In this document: in pieces, positions 38,798 through 48,758 of the stretch
Layout: every line of letters begins with the position of its first letter
How positions within the stretch are numbered: the first letter of the stretch is position 1
From: Hyaloraphidium curvatum
Lineage: Eukaryota > Monoblepharomycota > Hyaloraphidiomycetes > Hyaloraphidiales > Hyaloraphidiaceae
NCBI GenBank assembly: GCA_025558095.1
Contig: JAIVFI010000005.1
Location: 620,001 to 684,000, forward strand
Length of the DNA stretch: 64,000 bases
Direction of reading: 5' to 3'
The notes under the pieces: generated by a model
Told to the model about the DNA's origin: nothing
Databases searched by the model: none
Seen by the model: the letters and a program-made list of their open reading frames with translations, nothing else
Position numbers and translations under genes: made by a program

Positions 38798-40087
38798 ATG
38801 GACGCCGGCAGCCCCGCGAACGCCGCGAACGCGCGGGCGCGGTGGGCGACGTGGGCGGCGGTCGCGCTGGTCGCGGTGGTCGGCTTCAACGTGCTCGGCG
38901 CGCTGCGGGAGGACCCGCCGGCACTCGCGGGCGCGCCCGCGGCGGTGCTCGGCGGGCGGGTGCGGCCGCCGGAGGACAGAGGCGGCGCGCGGGGGGCGGC
39001 GGGGCGGGGCTGCCCGCGGCGCCCGCGGTCGCCCGTCGCCCGGCGCGAGAAGGAGCTCGGACTGGAAACGCACCTGCCCCTCGCGGCGCTGCGGGATCTG
39101 CACGCGCCCGAGTTCAACGCGTCGTCGGTGAACTGCGCCGACCTCGGCTGGGCGCCGCGGGCGGAACCGGCCGCGCTCGTCGACCTGATGCTGTTCAACG
39201 GCGAGGCCGACATGCTCGCCGTGCACATGGCCGAGCTCGACGCCGTGGTGGACGTCTTCCTCGTCGTCGAGGCCAACGTGACCTTTTCGCACCGGCCCAA
39301 GCCGATGTACTTCCCCGACCTGTACCTGGACGAGTTCGCCGGCGCGTGGCGCGACCAGGTCGCCTTCCACCCCGTCGAGGTGCCCGTCTCGGTCGGGGCC
39401 CACTGGCTGACGGAGAACTACATCCGCAACCAGTCCCGCCCCGCGCTGGAGCATCTCCTCCGCACCTCCCCCCGCCTCAGGGGCCGAAGCGCGTCGGACG
39501 TCTTCCTCGTCATCTCGGACACGGACGAGGTCCCGTGCCCGCACAAGCTGGCCTACTTCCGGCACTGCCGCGCCGAGCCGCCCAGCCAGCCCTTCCCCGT
39601 GCCCCTCGGCCTGGGCACCTTCTACTACTACTCGCTGCGGTGGGACACGGGCCGCGCCTGGGGCGGCGCGCCCGTCGTGTGGCCCGCGCCCATGGTGCTC
39701 GCCGAGGGGTTCAACGGCGACCAGAAGCGGGACCGGCACGCCCCGGTGCACCCGGCCCTGCGCAAATGCGGCTGGCACATGTCGTACTTCATGTCCCCCA
39801 CGCGGATCCGCGAGAAGCTGCTCGCCTTCAGCCACAAAGAGTATTCGGGCCCGCCGTACACCACCCTCGAGCACATCCGGGACAAGCTGAGCCGCGCCGA
39901 GAGCCTGTTCACGCCCACACCCATGAAGCTCGCGGTGCCGGATCCCAGGGACTCGAAGGCGGAGATACCGCGCTTGATCAGGGCCAACGAGTGCTACTTC
40001 AAGGAGTGGCTGGGGCCGTTCGGATGCTCGTACGGGGAGGACGATGACGAGGATGGGGAGGGGTCGGATGAGGATGAGGATGAGTAG
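38798..40087 (+). CDS. GT17 (MGAT3-like) beta-1,4-N-acetylglucosaminyltransferase homologue
   Basis: A single exon of 429 residues. The anchor is TWAAVALVAVVGFNVLGAL near residues 15-33. The luminal domain has VDLMLFNGEADMLAVHMAELDAVVDVFLVVEANVTFSHRPKPM, the GT17 opening (F-N-E-D-x-L-x-x-R/H and EA-x-x-T-x-S/H-x-x-P), DVFLVISDTDEVPCPHKLAYFRHC with the DxDE metal motif, FYYYSLRW, GWHMSYFMSPTRIREKL and FSHKEY. GT17 enzymes add bisecting GlcNAc in animals; fungal and algal members have no fixed acceptor. The C-terminus is an acidic run (DDDEDGEGSDEDEDE). Confidence 0.85.
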   Translation: MDAGSPANAANARARWATWAAVALVAVVGFNVLGALREDPPALAGAPAAVLGGRVRPPEDRGGARGAAGRGCPRRPRSPVARREKELGLETHLPLAALRDLHAPEFNASSVNCADLGWAPRAEPAALVDLMLFNGEADMLAVHMAELDAVVDVFLVVEANVTFSHRPKPMYFPDLYLDEFAGAWRDQVAFHPVEVPVSVGAHWLTENYIRNQSRPALEHLLRTSPRLRGRSASDVFLVISDTDEVPCPHKLAYFRHCRAEPPSQPFPVPLGLGTFYYYSLRWDTGRAWGGAPVVWPAPMVLAEGFNGDQKRDRHAPVHPALRKCGWHMSYFMSPTRIREKLLAFSHKEYSGPPYTTLEHIRDKLSRAESLFTPTPMKLAVPDPRDSKAEIPRLIRANECYFKEWLGPFGCSYGEDDDEDGEGSDEDEDE

Positions 40088-40217
40088 ATGGCGAATGCAG
40101 GCGCCGTCGAGCTCGGAGCTGTTGCCTGGAAGCGGTGTCCACTTCCAGGGTCCGATCAGGATGAGTTGGCCGATCGGCTGCTGCGGCCCCGCAACGTTCC
40201 GCCGCCCGCTCCCAGCG

Positions 40218-41180
40218 ATGCGGCAGCTCGTCCTCCCCGCCGCCGGCGCCGCGGTGCTGCTCATCGCGCTGTTTGCCGCGTTTTCGGGCGGGCCCGGTGC
40301 GGAGGACGGCGTGGGGAAGGCGGCCGCGGGGGGCTGCCCGAAGCTGTTCTGCCCGGCGTGCCCCGTGCCGCCCCCGTGTCCGGCGCTTGCCGGCGAGCTG
40401 GCAGCAGGAACCGTGCCCGCACCGGCGCCGGCACCGGCACCGGCACCGGCACCGTGCCCGCCGTGCGCCGCCCCCGCTCCGCAGTACACCGGCCCCGCCG
40501 GCGGCCCGCCGCCGCCGGCCCCCGGCGCCGCCAACGAGAGCTACTGGCGCTGCCCCTCCGGCGTCTTCTCCGCCGACGGCGCGTGCGAGGACCCCTCGGA
40601 CGGCGGCGCGTGGCGGTACCGCCGGCCCGACGGCACGTGCTCGCTGGACGAGGGCAGCGTGGCGGGGGACCGCGGGACCGTGCGGGCGCTTCCCGTGGTG
40701 TTTCCGGACGTAAAGTCGGCGTTGGATTTGGGCGGGGGCATCGGGCTCTACCTCACGGGGTTCAGGGACGCGGGTGTGCCCGAGGGGGAGCTCGTGGTGG
40801 TGGAGCCCGAGGACCTGGCAAACTGCACCGTCAGGGGCGTGCGGCAGCTCCGGGGCACCGTGCCGAGCGTGGACCCCGGGCGCAAGTTCGATCTCGCCAT
40901 GTCGATCGAGGTCGCGGAGCACCTGCCCCCCGGCCGCGGGCTCGAGGCGGCGCTGGTGGACTTCCTCGTGCGGACGGCAGCAAAGTACGTCGTCTTCTCG
41001 GCGGCACACCCGGGGCAGGCGGGGCAGGGGCACGCCAACGCCAAGGAGCCCGTGTGGTGGCGCGGGGCCTTTGAAAGCAGGGCGTGCGTGGCGTTCGACG
41101 TCGAGAGGACGGCGGCGGTGCACGCCAAGGCGGTGGACATGCTCAAGACCAACCTGCACGTGTTCAACAAGACCTGTTGA
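40218..41180 (+). CDS. anchored SAM-dependent methyltransferase-like protein
   Basis: A single exon of 320 residues, ATG at 40218. The anchor is LVLPAAGAAVLLIALFAAF. A Cys/Pro stem includes an (AP)n tract encoded by a GCACCG repeat. The domain has VKSALDLGGGIGLYLTGF (motif I, D-L-G-G-G-x-G), LVVVEPEDLANC (motif II acid) and FDLAMSIEVAEHLPPG (motif IV, E-V-x-EH-L), then a late YVVFSAAHPGQAGQGH resembling the type 11 methyltransferase post-motif. The ending WWRGAFESRACVAFD recalls proteins of the same class in algal viruses and fungi. It likely modifies a glycan or lipid in the Golgi lumen. Confidence 0.65.
   Translation: MRQLVLPAAGAAVLLIALFAAFSGGPGAEDGVGKAAAGGCPKLFCPACPVPPPCPALAGELAAGTVPAPAPAPAPAPAPCPPCAAPAPQYTGPAGGPPPPAPGAANESYWRCPSGVFSADGACEDPSDGGAWRYRRPDGTCSLDEGSVAGDRGTVRALPVVFPDVKSALDLGGGIGLYLTGFRDAGVPEGELVVVEPEDLANCTVRGVRQLRGTVPSVDPGRKFDLAMSIEVAEHLPPGRGLEAALVDFLVRTAAKYVVFSAAHPGQAGQGHANAKEPVWWRGAFESRACVAFDVERTAAVHAKAVDMLKTNLHVFNKTC
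40420..40457. repeat. GCACCG tandem repeat within coding sequence
   Basis: Six or so copies of the hexamer encode alternating Ala-Pro in the stem of the methyltransferase-like protein. Length changes would add or remove AP pairs without shifting frame. Confidence 0.8.
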
Positions 41181-41330
41181 GCTTGCAGGGGACGGGCACG
41201 GCGAGGTGGCGCGGAAGATTGCACCGTGCCTGCCACAGAAGCATGGATGCCCCCCTGGCAGGGGCTTGCAACAGATTGCCAAAGAGGTATCTGGCCCTGC
41301 AGCAGCAAATGCAGCAACCGCTATTGAGCT

Positions 41331-42542
41331 TCAGCGCGCTTCAGCGCGGGCCGGCCTGGCCTTGGCATCCAACCGCTTCAGCATGTTGACCAGCAAGAAC
41401 GTCCAGTACGCGTACGGGTCGTCGTTGGAATAGTGCAGGCAGTCCGTATGCCCGTCCCCCTTCAGGCCCGTAGGCAGGGAAACGTCCAGTGGGAGGACGG
41501 AGGGATACTCCCCGTTGATCAGGTCCACCACCAGCTTGCTCTGGTTCCAGAAGGTGCCCCAGGAGTAGGGCAAGCCTTCGCCCGGCTGGACCTCCGCGAG
41601 GGGTTCCTTGATTCCACCGCATCCGGCGTGGCCAGGGGGCGTGGTCCGCCAGAACTGAAGTGCATGGGGCGCCGCCCCGCGGACGTACCCGAACGCGACG
41701 CGCACCTCGTCCAGCAGCCTCTCATCTTGCTCGGGGTGTGCACCGCGGTTCATGATCACGATCCCCTTGTAGTGCCGGATCTGTTCGGTCCAGCGCATGT
41801 CGATCGCCCACCCCTGCAGCGCCCTCGCCGGGTTCCCGTCCATCAGCAGCCTGTCCGCCCTCAGGTACCGAATCTCGGACCCGTTGCAGATGGCGTCCCT
41901 GTAGGGCAGGCCTTGTATGTGGGGCACGATCGAGGGGTCGGGCTCCGGGTCCCACGATTTCGGCGTTACCCGGAGCGGGGGCAGCCTCTGGTCGCTGCCG
42001 AGCGTCCGGTTCAGGTACTCGTAATGCTGCCGCGTGATCGAATCCCCGACCAGCATCAGCGGCCGGCTTCCCAGCGCCGCGCAGACGGCCTCGCGGTCCA
42101 TCGTCGTCTCAAAGTCGGAACACCGCGGATCCGGTTCCCAGACGTAGCCCAAGCCGTGCACCGGCGGGTCCATCCTGGTCCAGTTCCCGAACCACGACCA
42201 GCAGTACGCCATCCTGCGCAGCGCGACGTAATCCGCCCCGTCCAGCACCAGGTCCGCCGTGAGCCGCAGGGAAGAGGCGCCGTGGGGCAGCGCGGCGGGG
42301 ACCGCAGGGCGCGGCGGGAACGCCGGCACCGGGCCGCCCAGAAAGTCCCACTGGGAGCCGCGCGATGGCGGCTCGCCTTTGCCCGGCGTGAACTCCAGCG
42401 GTTCGGGGGTCGTCATGCCCGGCACCGCCGCATCGCGTGCGGCCGGCGCCGGGCCGCCGCGCGTCAGGCCCCAGCACGCCACCACCGTCACCGCCAGAGC
42501 CGCAAGCGCGATCTCCCGGCGCAGGTGCGGCGCTGGCGTCAT
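41331..42542 (-). CDS. PC-esterase/TBL-like acyl-esterase, type II membrane protein
   Basis: A single exon of 403 residues from ATG 42542; upstream in-frame codons to 42659 are possible. The anchor is IALAALAVTVVACWGL. After a stem, LMLVGDSITRQHYEYL carries the GDS nucleophile motif, and GDGHTDCLHYSNDDPYAYW holds the DxxH pair near the end: the SGNH/GDSL arrangement of PC-esterases such as TBL and CAS1D1. The middle includes KGIVIMNRGAHPEQDERLL. Such enzymes transfer or remove O-acetyl groups on polysaccharides. It overlaps no other frame of note and closes the intronless glycan block. Confidence 0.7.
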   Translation of the reverse strand: MTPAPHLRREIALAALAVTVVACWGLTRGGPAPAARDAAVPGMTTPEPLEFTPGKGEPPSRGSQWDFLGGPVPAFPPRPAVPAALPHGASSLRLTADLVLDGADYVALRRMAYCWSWFGNWTRMDPPVHGLGYVWEPDPRCSDFETTMDREAVCAALGSRPLMLVGDSITRQHYEYLNRTLGSDQRLPPLRVTPKSWDPEPDPSIVPHIQGLPYRDAICNGSEIRYLRADRLLMDGNPARALQGWAIDMRWTEQIRHYKGIVIMNRGAHPEQDERLLDEVRVAFGYVRGAAPHALQFWRTTPPGHAGCGGIKEPLAEVQPGEGLPYSWGTFWNQSKLVVDLINGEYPSVLPLDVSLPTGLKGDGHTDCLHYSNDDPYAYWTFLLVNMLKRLDAKARPARAEAR

Positions 42543-42842
42543 GGGAGCCGGCTGGGAATGTGGAGCGTTACGTTCTTGCCGGACAGCTGGGCTGTGCCCT
42601 GTGACTCGTTCCAAAATCCCATGGGGATTCAGGCAAAACCTGGGGCGCAAAGCACGCATCCGTTCCTCAATGGTATTCCGCTCTCGATGGTAATGCTACA
42701 GCTTGTAAAGTCAGAGAACAAAAGGGCCGCATGGCCGAAAGAAAACGCCCTGGGGCGGATCGCATCAGGTATCCCGTCCTTCCTCACCCTCACATTCCCT
42801 CCATCCGTCCTTCATTGCTCCACCGCACCGCGCCGCACGGCC

Positions 42843-44543
42843 TCACCCGCGCAGCAGCTTCTGCCTCTTGACGAGCTTGTTCCTGTTGGCTACCAGCTTC
42901 CTCCGCTCCCCGGGGCCCAGCCCCTCCTGCTGCAGCCTGAGCGTCGCCGCCCGCACCTTGCGCGCAATCTTGCGGAGGAGCATCCTGCGCTGCTCCGCCA
43001 GGTGCGTGCGGGGATCCTCGGCCTCGTCAGCCACCGCAGTCGGGGGCGACCGCGCCGGGCCGAGGAAGCCGACCGACATCTTGCGCCGCATGCGCAGCGC
43101 CGCGCCGCCGGGACGGTCGGGCTGCTCCTTGGACAGCAGCGAGATCAGGCGCGGGGGGATGGCGGGGGACAGGGGGAGCGCGCGCGGGGGGGGCTCCTCG
43201 GGCACGCGCAGCCCGGGGTCGGAGGTGCGCCGCGCGGAGGCGGGGGGAGGCGGCGGGGCGTCGGGCATGGCTTCGTCCGGGGGCGGCGAGGGATCCGATC
43301 GCGTGCGCGGGCGCTTGGTGGGGGGTTCTCCCTCGCCCTCGGGGGCGCGGAAGTCGGCGAGCATGGAGCGGCGCTTGGCCGGGGCGGAGGGAGGAAGCTT
43401 GGCAAAGTCCAGCGGGCCGGTGGCCTGCCTCGCGCGGGCGAAGGGGAGTGCGGGGGGGAGCATGGAGGCGGGCGGGAGGCGGGGCGGTTCGTCGTCCTCG
43501 TCGTCGGCGTCTTCCTCCGCGGCGTGCGGCTGGAAGTCAGGCGCCGCGGGCTGGGGCGGTGTCCAGGCAAACGTCGCCGGCCGCGGGCCCACATCCTCCC
43601 CCTCGCCGTCCTCGTCCTCCTCCTCCTCTTCTTCCTCGTCGGCCTCGCCGTCCGATCCCGAGTCGCCGTCAGTGGTCAGCCCGCTCTCGCTCATGCGCTC
43701 GAGCTCCTCCTGCAAAGACTGCAGGATGGCCGCCTGCTCCTGGTACAGCATCGCTTCGCTCGCCGACGGGTACCCGCCTTCCCCGTCTTCGCCGTCCGAG
43801 TCCGAATCGGAATCGGAGCCGAACGGTTCGGGCTCGTGCGCGGGGGGCTGCGGCACGGCGTACGAGTAGCCCGCCGACAGCGATGGGAAGGCCGGGACGG
43901 GGTCCATCGTGCCCGAGGGCCAGCCACCGGGGTCGCCGCTCACGCCATAGGCGTCCTGCGAGCCAAACGCGTCGTCGAAAGAGTAGTCCACGTCGTACAG
44001 GGGGGCGGAAAACGCGGGGAGGGTGGTGTCCGCGGCTGAGGTGACGAGGCTCAGCAGACCCCAGGCGGCAGTGTTGGTGTCGGCGGACGGCGGGCGGGGG
44101 GTGGGGACGGCGGGGAGCAAGCCTGCGTGCGGGGAAAAGGGAGATCGGGGCTGGCCGTCGGCGGTGAGGGGGGTCGGAGGTGGGCTGAAGGTCAGGTGCG
44201 GCTGGGCGGAGAAGAGGGCGTCGGTGGCTGGCGGATCGGGTGCCGGGGCGGAGTGCGGCGAGGTGTAAAATGGCGGCGGATCGGCGGATGCGGATCGGAT
44301 GGCGATGAGGGGGAAGACCGGGGGTGTTTGGGAGGCGGTGCGGTGCGGGTCAGCGGGGAAGAAAAGGTGGATGGCGGCACCGGCACACGCACCATCGCGG
44401 CCAGCTGACGGCTCCCTGCGGTGATGCAGCGCCGATAGCGGCGAATCTGCCGCGGACGACGGCGGCGTGCGCAGTGCGGCGTCCTGGCCCATGCCAAACT
44501 CGGGCTGCGGCCGGAACCGCGACGACGAAAGCGTGCTCGCCAT
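42843..44543 (-). CDS. disordered acidic nuclear protein, unknown family
   Basis: A single exon of 566 residues. The N-terminal 300 residues are Pro/Ser-rich and aromatic-poor. The middle has two acidic blocks (SDSDSDSDGEDGEGG and DEEEEEEEDEDGEGED) and a short helix (AILQSLQEELERM). Basic signals (KRRS, KRPRTR) suggest nuclear import. The last 60 residues form a basic helix, RRMLLRKIARKVRAATLRLQQ, then RKLVANRNKLVKRQKLLRG, which could bind nucleic acid. The tail resembles the end of some fungal transcription regulators, but I cannot place it. High GC3 and a clean frame support it as a gene. Confidence 0.55.
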   Translation of the reverse strand: MASTLSSSRFRPQPEFGMGQDAALRTPPSSAADSPLSALHHRREPSAGRDGACAGAAIHLFFPADPHRTASQTPPVFPLIAIRSASADPPPFYTSPHSAPAPDPPATDALFSAQPHLTFSPPPTPLTADGQPRSPFSPHAGLLPAVPTPRPPSADTNTAAWGLLSLVTSAADTTLPAFSAPLYDVDYSFDDAFGSQDAYGVSGDPGGWPSGTMDPVPAFPSLSAGYSYAVPQPPAHEPEPFGSDSDSDSDGEDGEGGYPSASEAMLYQEQAAILQSLQEELERMSESGLTTDGDSGSDGEADEEEEEEEDEDGEGEDVGPRPATFAWTPPQPAAPDFQPHAAEEDADDEDDEPPRLPPASMLPPALPFARARQATGPLDFAKLPPSAPAKRRSMLADFRAPEGEGEPPTKRPRTRSDPSPPPDEAMPDAPPPPPASARRTSDPGLRVPEEPPPRALPLSPAIPPRLISLLSKEQPDRPGGAALRMRRKMSVGFLGPARSPPTAVADEAEDPRTHLAEQRRMLLRKIARKVRAATLRLQQEGLGPGERRKLVANRNKLVKRQKLLRG

Positions 44544-45415
44544 CTCGGGGGGCGGGGAGCCCGGCGCGGGCGGGCGCGCCGGGTGCGGCTTGTCGCTGCC
44601 CGCTGGAGGCAGCGGTGCGGGATTGCTGTTGGCCCGCGCGATGTCGCCCGACTTGGGGTGCCGGCGGGATAAGCGACGGCGGACCGCGGAGGCGTCCGCG
44701 GCGCCCTGTTTCGGCCGATTCGGTGCTTACGCTGCGGGGATGAGCCACGCTCGGCCCGCGGCGGTGTGTTTTAGCGGTGCGGTGCGGCCTCTGCGGTGCG
44801 GCGGAGAAGGTGCGGTTTTAGTGAGCGACGCCTCCGACGGCGCAGCGACACCGGGAACGGGCGGCGGAGGGCGGGCCAAGTGTGCTCCGGTCGGGGGAGC
44901 CGCGCCGGAGCACTGCCTGGGTTTGCGGGCCACCGGAACACGGCGAGCAGGGGGCACCGCCCGGGTGCGGCCCGAGAGACGCCGCGGCCGCAGCCCGCGA
45001 GCCGCCGCGACTGGCAAAAGATGCTCACCGGAAGATGGTCCGCGAGGCACCGGTGCGGCGACACGGCTCGCCTGTCGGTGGTGCACAGTTTGAGTTGATT
45101 GCGCTCCTTCGGCCGGAGGATCGAGACCGCGGGCTGGAGAGTTGGGTCTTCGGATGGGACGCGTCACCGATTCCCAAGGCCCCTTCCCCACGCCGAGCGA
45201 GGCCTCGTGCCCTCCTTTGGCCAGCTGATGTCGATGGAGGAAGGTCTGGACTGCCGCTTGTTGCCGGCCGGGACCACTGGACGGGACGGACAGCACCCCA
45301 CCACCTCCCCGGAGACCTTTTCCATTGTGGCGAACCCCTGCAAACATCGAAGACTCCCCCATCCCTCCATGTGCCCATCAAAATCCCAAGATCCACCCAT
45401 CATCCGCGCATTGCC
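44544..45415. other. intergenic region upstream of the acidic protein
   Basis: About 870 bases hold overlapping Arg/Pro-rich frames on both strands with no domain character. Promoter and 5' leader of the 44543 gene probably lie here. No RNA gene is evident. Confidence 0.4.
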
Positions 45416-46208
45416 TCACTTGTTCACGTGCTTGGGCTCGTCGCTGACCTCCTTGAGCGCCCCCGCCACCTGCCCCTGGTCGCCGTGCCCGGTGGCCACG
45501 TCGCCGAGGGAGAGGACGCCGGTGATGCGCTTGTCGCGATTCAGAACCGGGAGGCGGCGGAGCTGCGAGGAACGGGGGGGTCAGCGGAGGGATGCGGGAG
45601 GGGCAGGACAAGGGGGGAACCTGGCGGTCTTTCATCTCCTTGATGGCCTCGGAGACGTCCTGTGCGGGTCAACGACGGCAATGAACTGAGCATCAGAATG
45701 CACAGCGTGCCGTCCTTCCGCACCTGGTCCTCGAAAACGTAGTGCACGCCCTTCGTAAAAGCATCTTTCACCGTCGCATTGCTGCATCGGGCCGCGACGG
45801 GAACCATCAGCACCCTTCGCTCCCTGCGTCGGCTTCCGCACGCACTTGTAGTCCTTCCCCTCGGCCACTACACGCCCCAGCACCGACAGATCAGCACGAT
45901 CACCGCCGCCGAGCGTGCCCACCCACCGGCGTAGATCACGATGTCCCTGTCCGTCACGGTCCCCACGAGCCTGTCGTTCTCCCCCACGGGAAAGAAGCCC
46001 GTGTCGTTGGACTTCATCTTCATCGCGGCCTCCTTGAGGGGGGTGTCGGGGGTGACGATCTGCGGACGACGGGTCAGAGGGTGGGGGGGAGGGAGGAGTG
46101 GGGAGGAGACCTCGATGTCCTTGGTCATGAGGTCGGCGACTGCGAAGGGAGGAGTGTCAGAAGGGGTGGAAACGGGTGGGGAGGGGAGGGAACGGGACCT
46201 TTGGGCAT
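45416..46208 (-). CDS. CBS-domain pair protein with micro-exons
   Basis: Seven exons (46208-46199, 46139-46111, 46059-45927, 45867-45846, 45781-45724, 45659-45621, 45562-45416) give 145 residues with a correct total length. Three exons are only 10, 29 and 22 bases. The protein starts MPKVADLMTKDIEIVTPDTPL and carries FFPVGENDRLVGTVTDRDIV (CBS1) and LRRLPVLNRDKRITGVLSLGDVA (CBS2), the standard two-CBS fold ending near residue 125. Such bacterial-like stand-alone CBS proteins bind adenosyl nucleotides. The start is the first Met joined in frame; a longer frame upstream exists. One junction uses AAC split over GTGCGT, chosen to keep the family sequence. Confidence 0.75.
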
Positions 46209-46797
46209 GTTGGCGGTCGGCGGCGGTTGCTCTGGAAAACTGGTGTCCGCGGGCTTCAGTAAGAGTCTCTGTAAGCAAGCAGCGCAGCTTATAGGCCGTC
46301 CGTGCCGCCCACTGTGTGCTGCGAGGGTTGACGTGTAGGTGTGAGTCGAATGATGACTGGGCGCGCATGCGTGGCACGCGTCCCTCAACAAATACATGGC
46401 GGAAAATGATGGTTTGCCGGCATTCTTGAAAGAGAAGTGCTGTTCGACCCGTATGCTGTTCCTCGGCTTATTGCCGTGCCAATTCAATTTCGATCGAGCT
46501 GGACCAGTGGCAATAGAGGCATCCGGCCGTGCGCCGTCCCGGTAGCTTTCGTCCGTACAGACAGATAATGCTCGCTGGATGTCCAAGCCAGATTAGAGCT
46601 TCCCGCTTGCTTTCGTAAGGAGATGGTGGGTTGCCCCCTGTGCGCCATCAATCGTTCCACTTGCGGCGAGGATTTGCCGACTTCCGCGCCGTCTCGAAAC
46701 CGCCCCCCAAACGCCGACGTGGGCCTTCTCGCCAATCCAGGCGCGGTACCGAACTCTTTCTTCCCTCCCCCCCCCCACCCCGCCCCCCAAACGCGCG
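46209..46797. promoter_or_regulatory. divergent intergenic region, CBS / GST
   Basis: The 589-base spacer holds the promoters of two divergent genes. TTCGATCGAG at about 46489 sits near its middle. A C-run precedes the GST ATG. No coding sequence is supported. Confidence 0.35.
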
Positions 46798-48012
46798 ATG
46801 TCGGAGCCGGAAAAGAAGGAGTGGAAACCTCCCGCGAAGAGTCCGTCTCCCCGACGCTTTCGGCCCCGCTCCAGGCTGACGGACCCTCGGCAGTCGAGGA
46901 GCTCTACGCTGCGACCTCGGGCAACCAGTTCGCCTCCATCAACGCGCCCACCGCGGGCGCGAGGGAGCAGGTGGACAACCCAGCGGGGTCGGCGCCGCTG
47001 CAGCTCTACTCGCTGGCGACGCCCAACGGTGGGCGCCTTTTTCGGCGTCCGTTGCGGATTTGCGGCTGATTGAAGCGCGGTGCCGGGTCCGGTGGGTGCG
47101 GAAAACAGGCGCCAAGGTCGGGATCATGCTCGAGGAGCTCGGCGTGGACTACGACGCGTTCGGTGGGCCCCGTTCCCCTCCTTCCACCTCCTCCTTCTGA
47201 TCCCGGCACGCACGCTAGTGGTCAACATCGGCAAGGGCGAGCAGTTCTACTCGGGCTTCGTCTCGGTGAACCCCAACTCCAAGATCCCGGCGCTGCAGGA
47301 CCGCGCGCCCGAGGACGGCGGGCCGCCGATCAACCTGTTCGAGAGCGGGAGCATCGTGCTGTACCTGGCGGACAAGTACGATAAGGAGGGGAAGTTCATG
47401 CCTAAGGACGCAAGGGGGAGGGCGGAGGTGATCAACTGGGCAATGTGGCAGATGGCGGGGCAGGGACCCATGACGGGCAACTTTGGGCACTTCATGTGAG
47501 ATTGTTGTCGGGCTTGGTGGTGAATCGGGCGTCGGCTGAGGCGTGGTTGGTTTCAGGGTCTACGCGCCCGCGGACAAGTGCGAGGCCCGCGACTACGGCG
47601 TCGCGCGGTACGGCATGGAGGTTCAGCGACTTTGCAGCGTGTTGGAGAACACTTTCAAGGACGGCCGAAAGTTCTTGGTGGGTTTTGCCGTTCGTTTGGG
47701 TTGTGAATGTCACCAGGCTCACCAACTTGGTTGGGACTCTTCCCCACCCTTTCCGCGGAACCCCATTTGCAGCTCGGAGACAAGTACACCGTCGCAGACA
47801 TCATGGTCGCCCCATGGTTCAATGCCCTCCACTTGGGCTACAAGCACCCCAGCGGCGTCGACGCCAAGTCCTTCCTCTCTGTGGACCAGTACAAGCTCAC
47901 CAACGCCTGGCGCGACCGGTGCTTGGAGCGGCCGGCGGTGCAGCGGGGCCTGCAGGTGTGCCGCGGCACCGGAAAGCCGTGGCTCGAGAAGAAGGACGAC
48001 CAGAAGCTCTAG
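46798..48012 (+). CDS. Ure2/YghU-type glutathione S-transferase
   Basis: Six exons (46798-46840, 46894-47028, 47109-47162, 47219-47495, 47557-47677, 47773-48012) give 289 residues with total length divisible by three. It opens MSEPEKKEWKPPAKIEELYAATSGNQFASINAPTAGA, the leader shared by YghU and fungal nitrogen-regulator-like GSTs. The thioredoxin domain has LQLYSLATPNGAKVGIMLEELG, SVNPNSKIPAL with the cis-Pro, and LFESGSIVLYLADKY with the glutathione-binding ES. The helical domain follows with GDKYTVADIMVAPWF, the GST N-capping box. These enzymes often reduce disulfide-bonded glutathione. The first intron junction was set so that KIEELY is contiguous. Confidence 0.85.
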
Positions 48013-48758
48013 CCTGTTGACCTCGGACGACGGAATGGTGGTGTGAAAATGGAGCCGCTGTGTTGGACTGTGTGCGGGTATGGACGAATCTGCTCTGTAG
48101 AGCTCAAAATCGATCTCCATTGACCTCCTGAGCTGCTTCTTCGCCTCATTTTTTCGTGTCCTGACGTGGTTTGACAACCTCGCCACTCGCCACACCGACT
48201 AGTCGCGCAGGTCGGCCGCGAACCAACCTGCATCACCTGCCGATGGGCCCCCGCGACGGATGCTGCTGACGGCCGCCCGGAGCAGTTGTGAGGGCGGCGC
48301 GGGCGGCGGAGGCGACGGAACGGCGAAGGACCCGCACTGCCAAGGTGAGAAGTTTGGTCCGAGAGGGGACGCTGGTCTCCGAATTCCTGCGGCGACGCTC
48401 CCTCTGCGCCGCACATTCCGGCTCGGCGCCCCGGGTGCTGCTTGCGACGGTGCATTCGCACTCGCTGCCGGGTGCTCGGTTGCGTGGCGGTGGGATCCGC
48501 CGCGGTGTGCTGCGCCAGCGGGGCGGTCCGTACATGCAGGGCGCTGACGTCCCTCCCTCCCCAGCGCAAGGCACGCTCGGCGGAAGCGGCACAGATCCGC
48601 TCGTGGGATCCACGGAGGGGCAGGCAGGGGCGTGGGAACCGCCCCACGTCTTCACCTTTTCGTCGCCGACGGACCACCGCCGGGTGACGTACCACCGGGC
48701 ACCCGCGAGGTCGGCCCTGGCCCCGCTTTCCCCGACCTCCATCCGCGCCAACGCCGAC
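48013..48758. other. intergenic region with open GC-rich frames
   Basis: An open frame continues upstream of the chosen start of the next gene, but its residues are Arg/Ala-rich without conserved character. I regard it as 5' leader. Confidence 0.35.

Noticed and set aside
41433-44039. An 868-codon + strand frame over two minus-strand genes
   Set aside because: It spans the PC-esterase, an intergenic gap and the acidic protein without any domain, so it is a shadow of GC-rich coding DNA.
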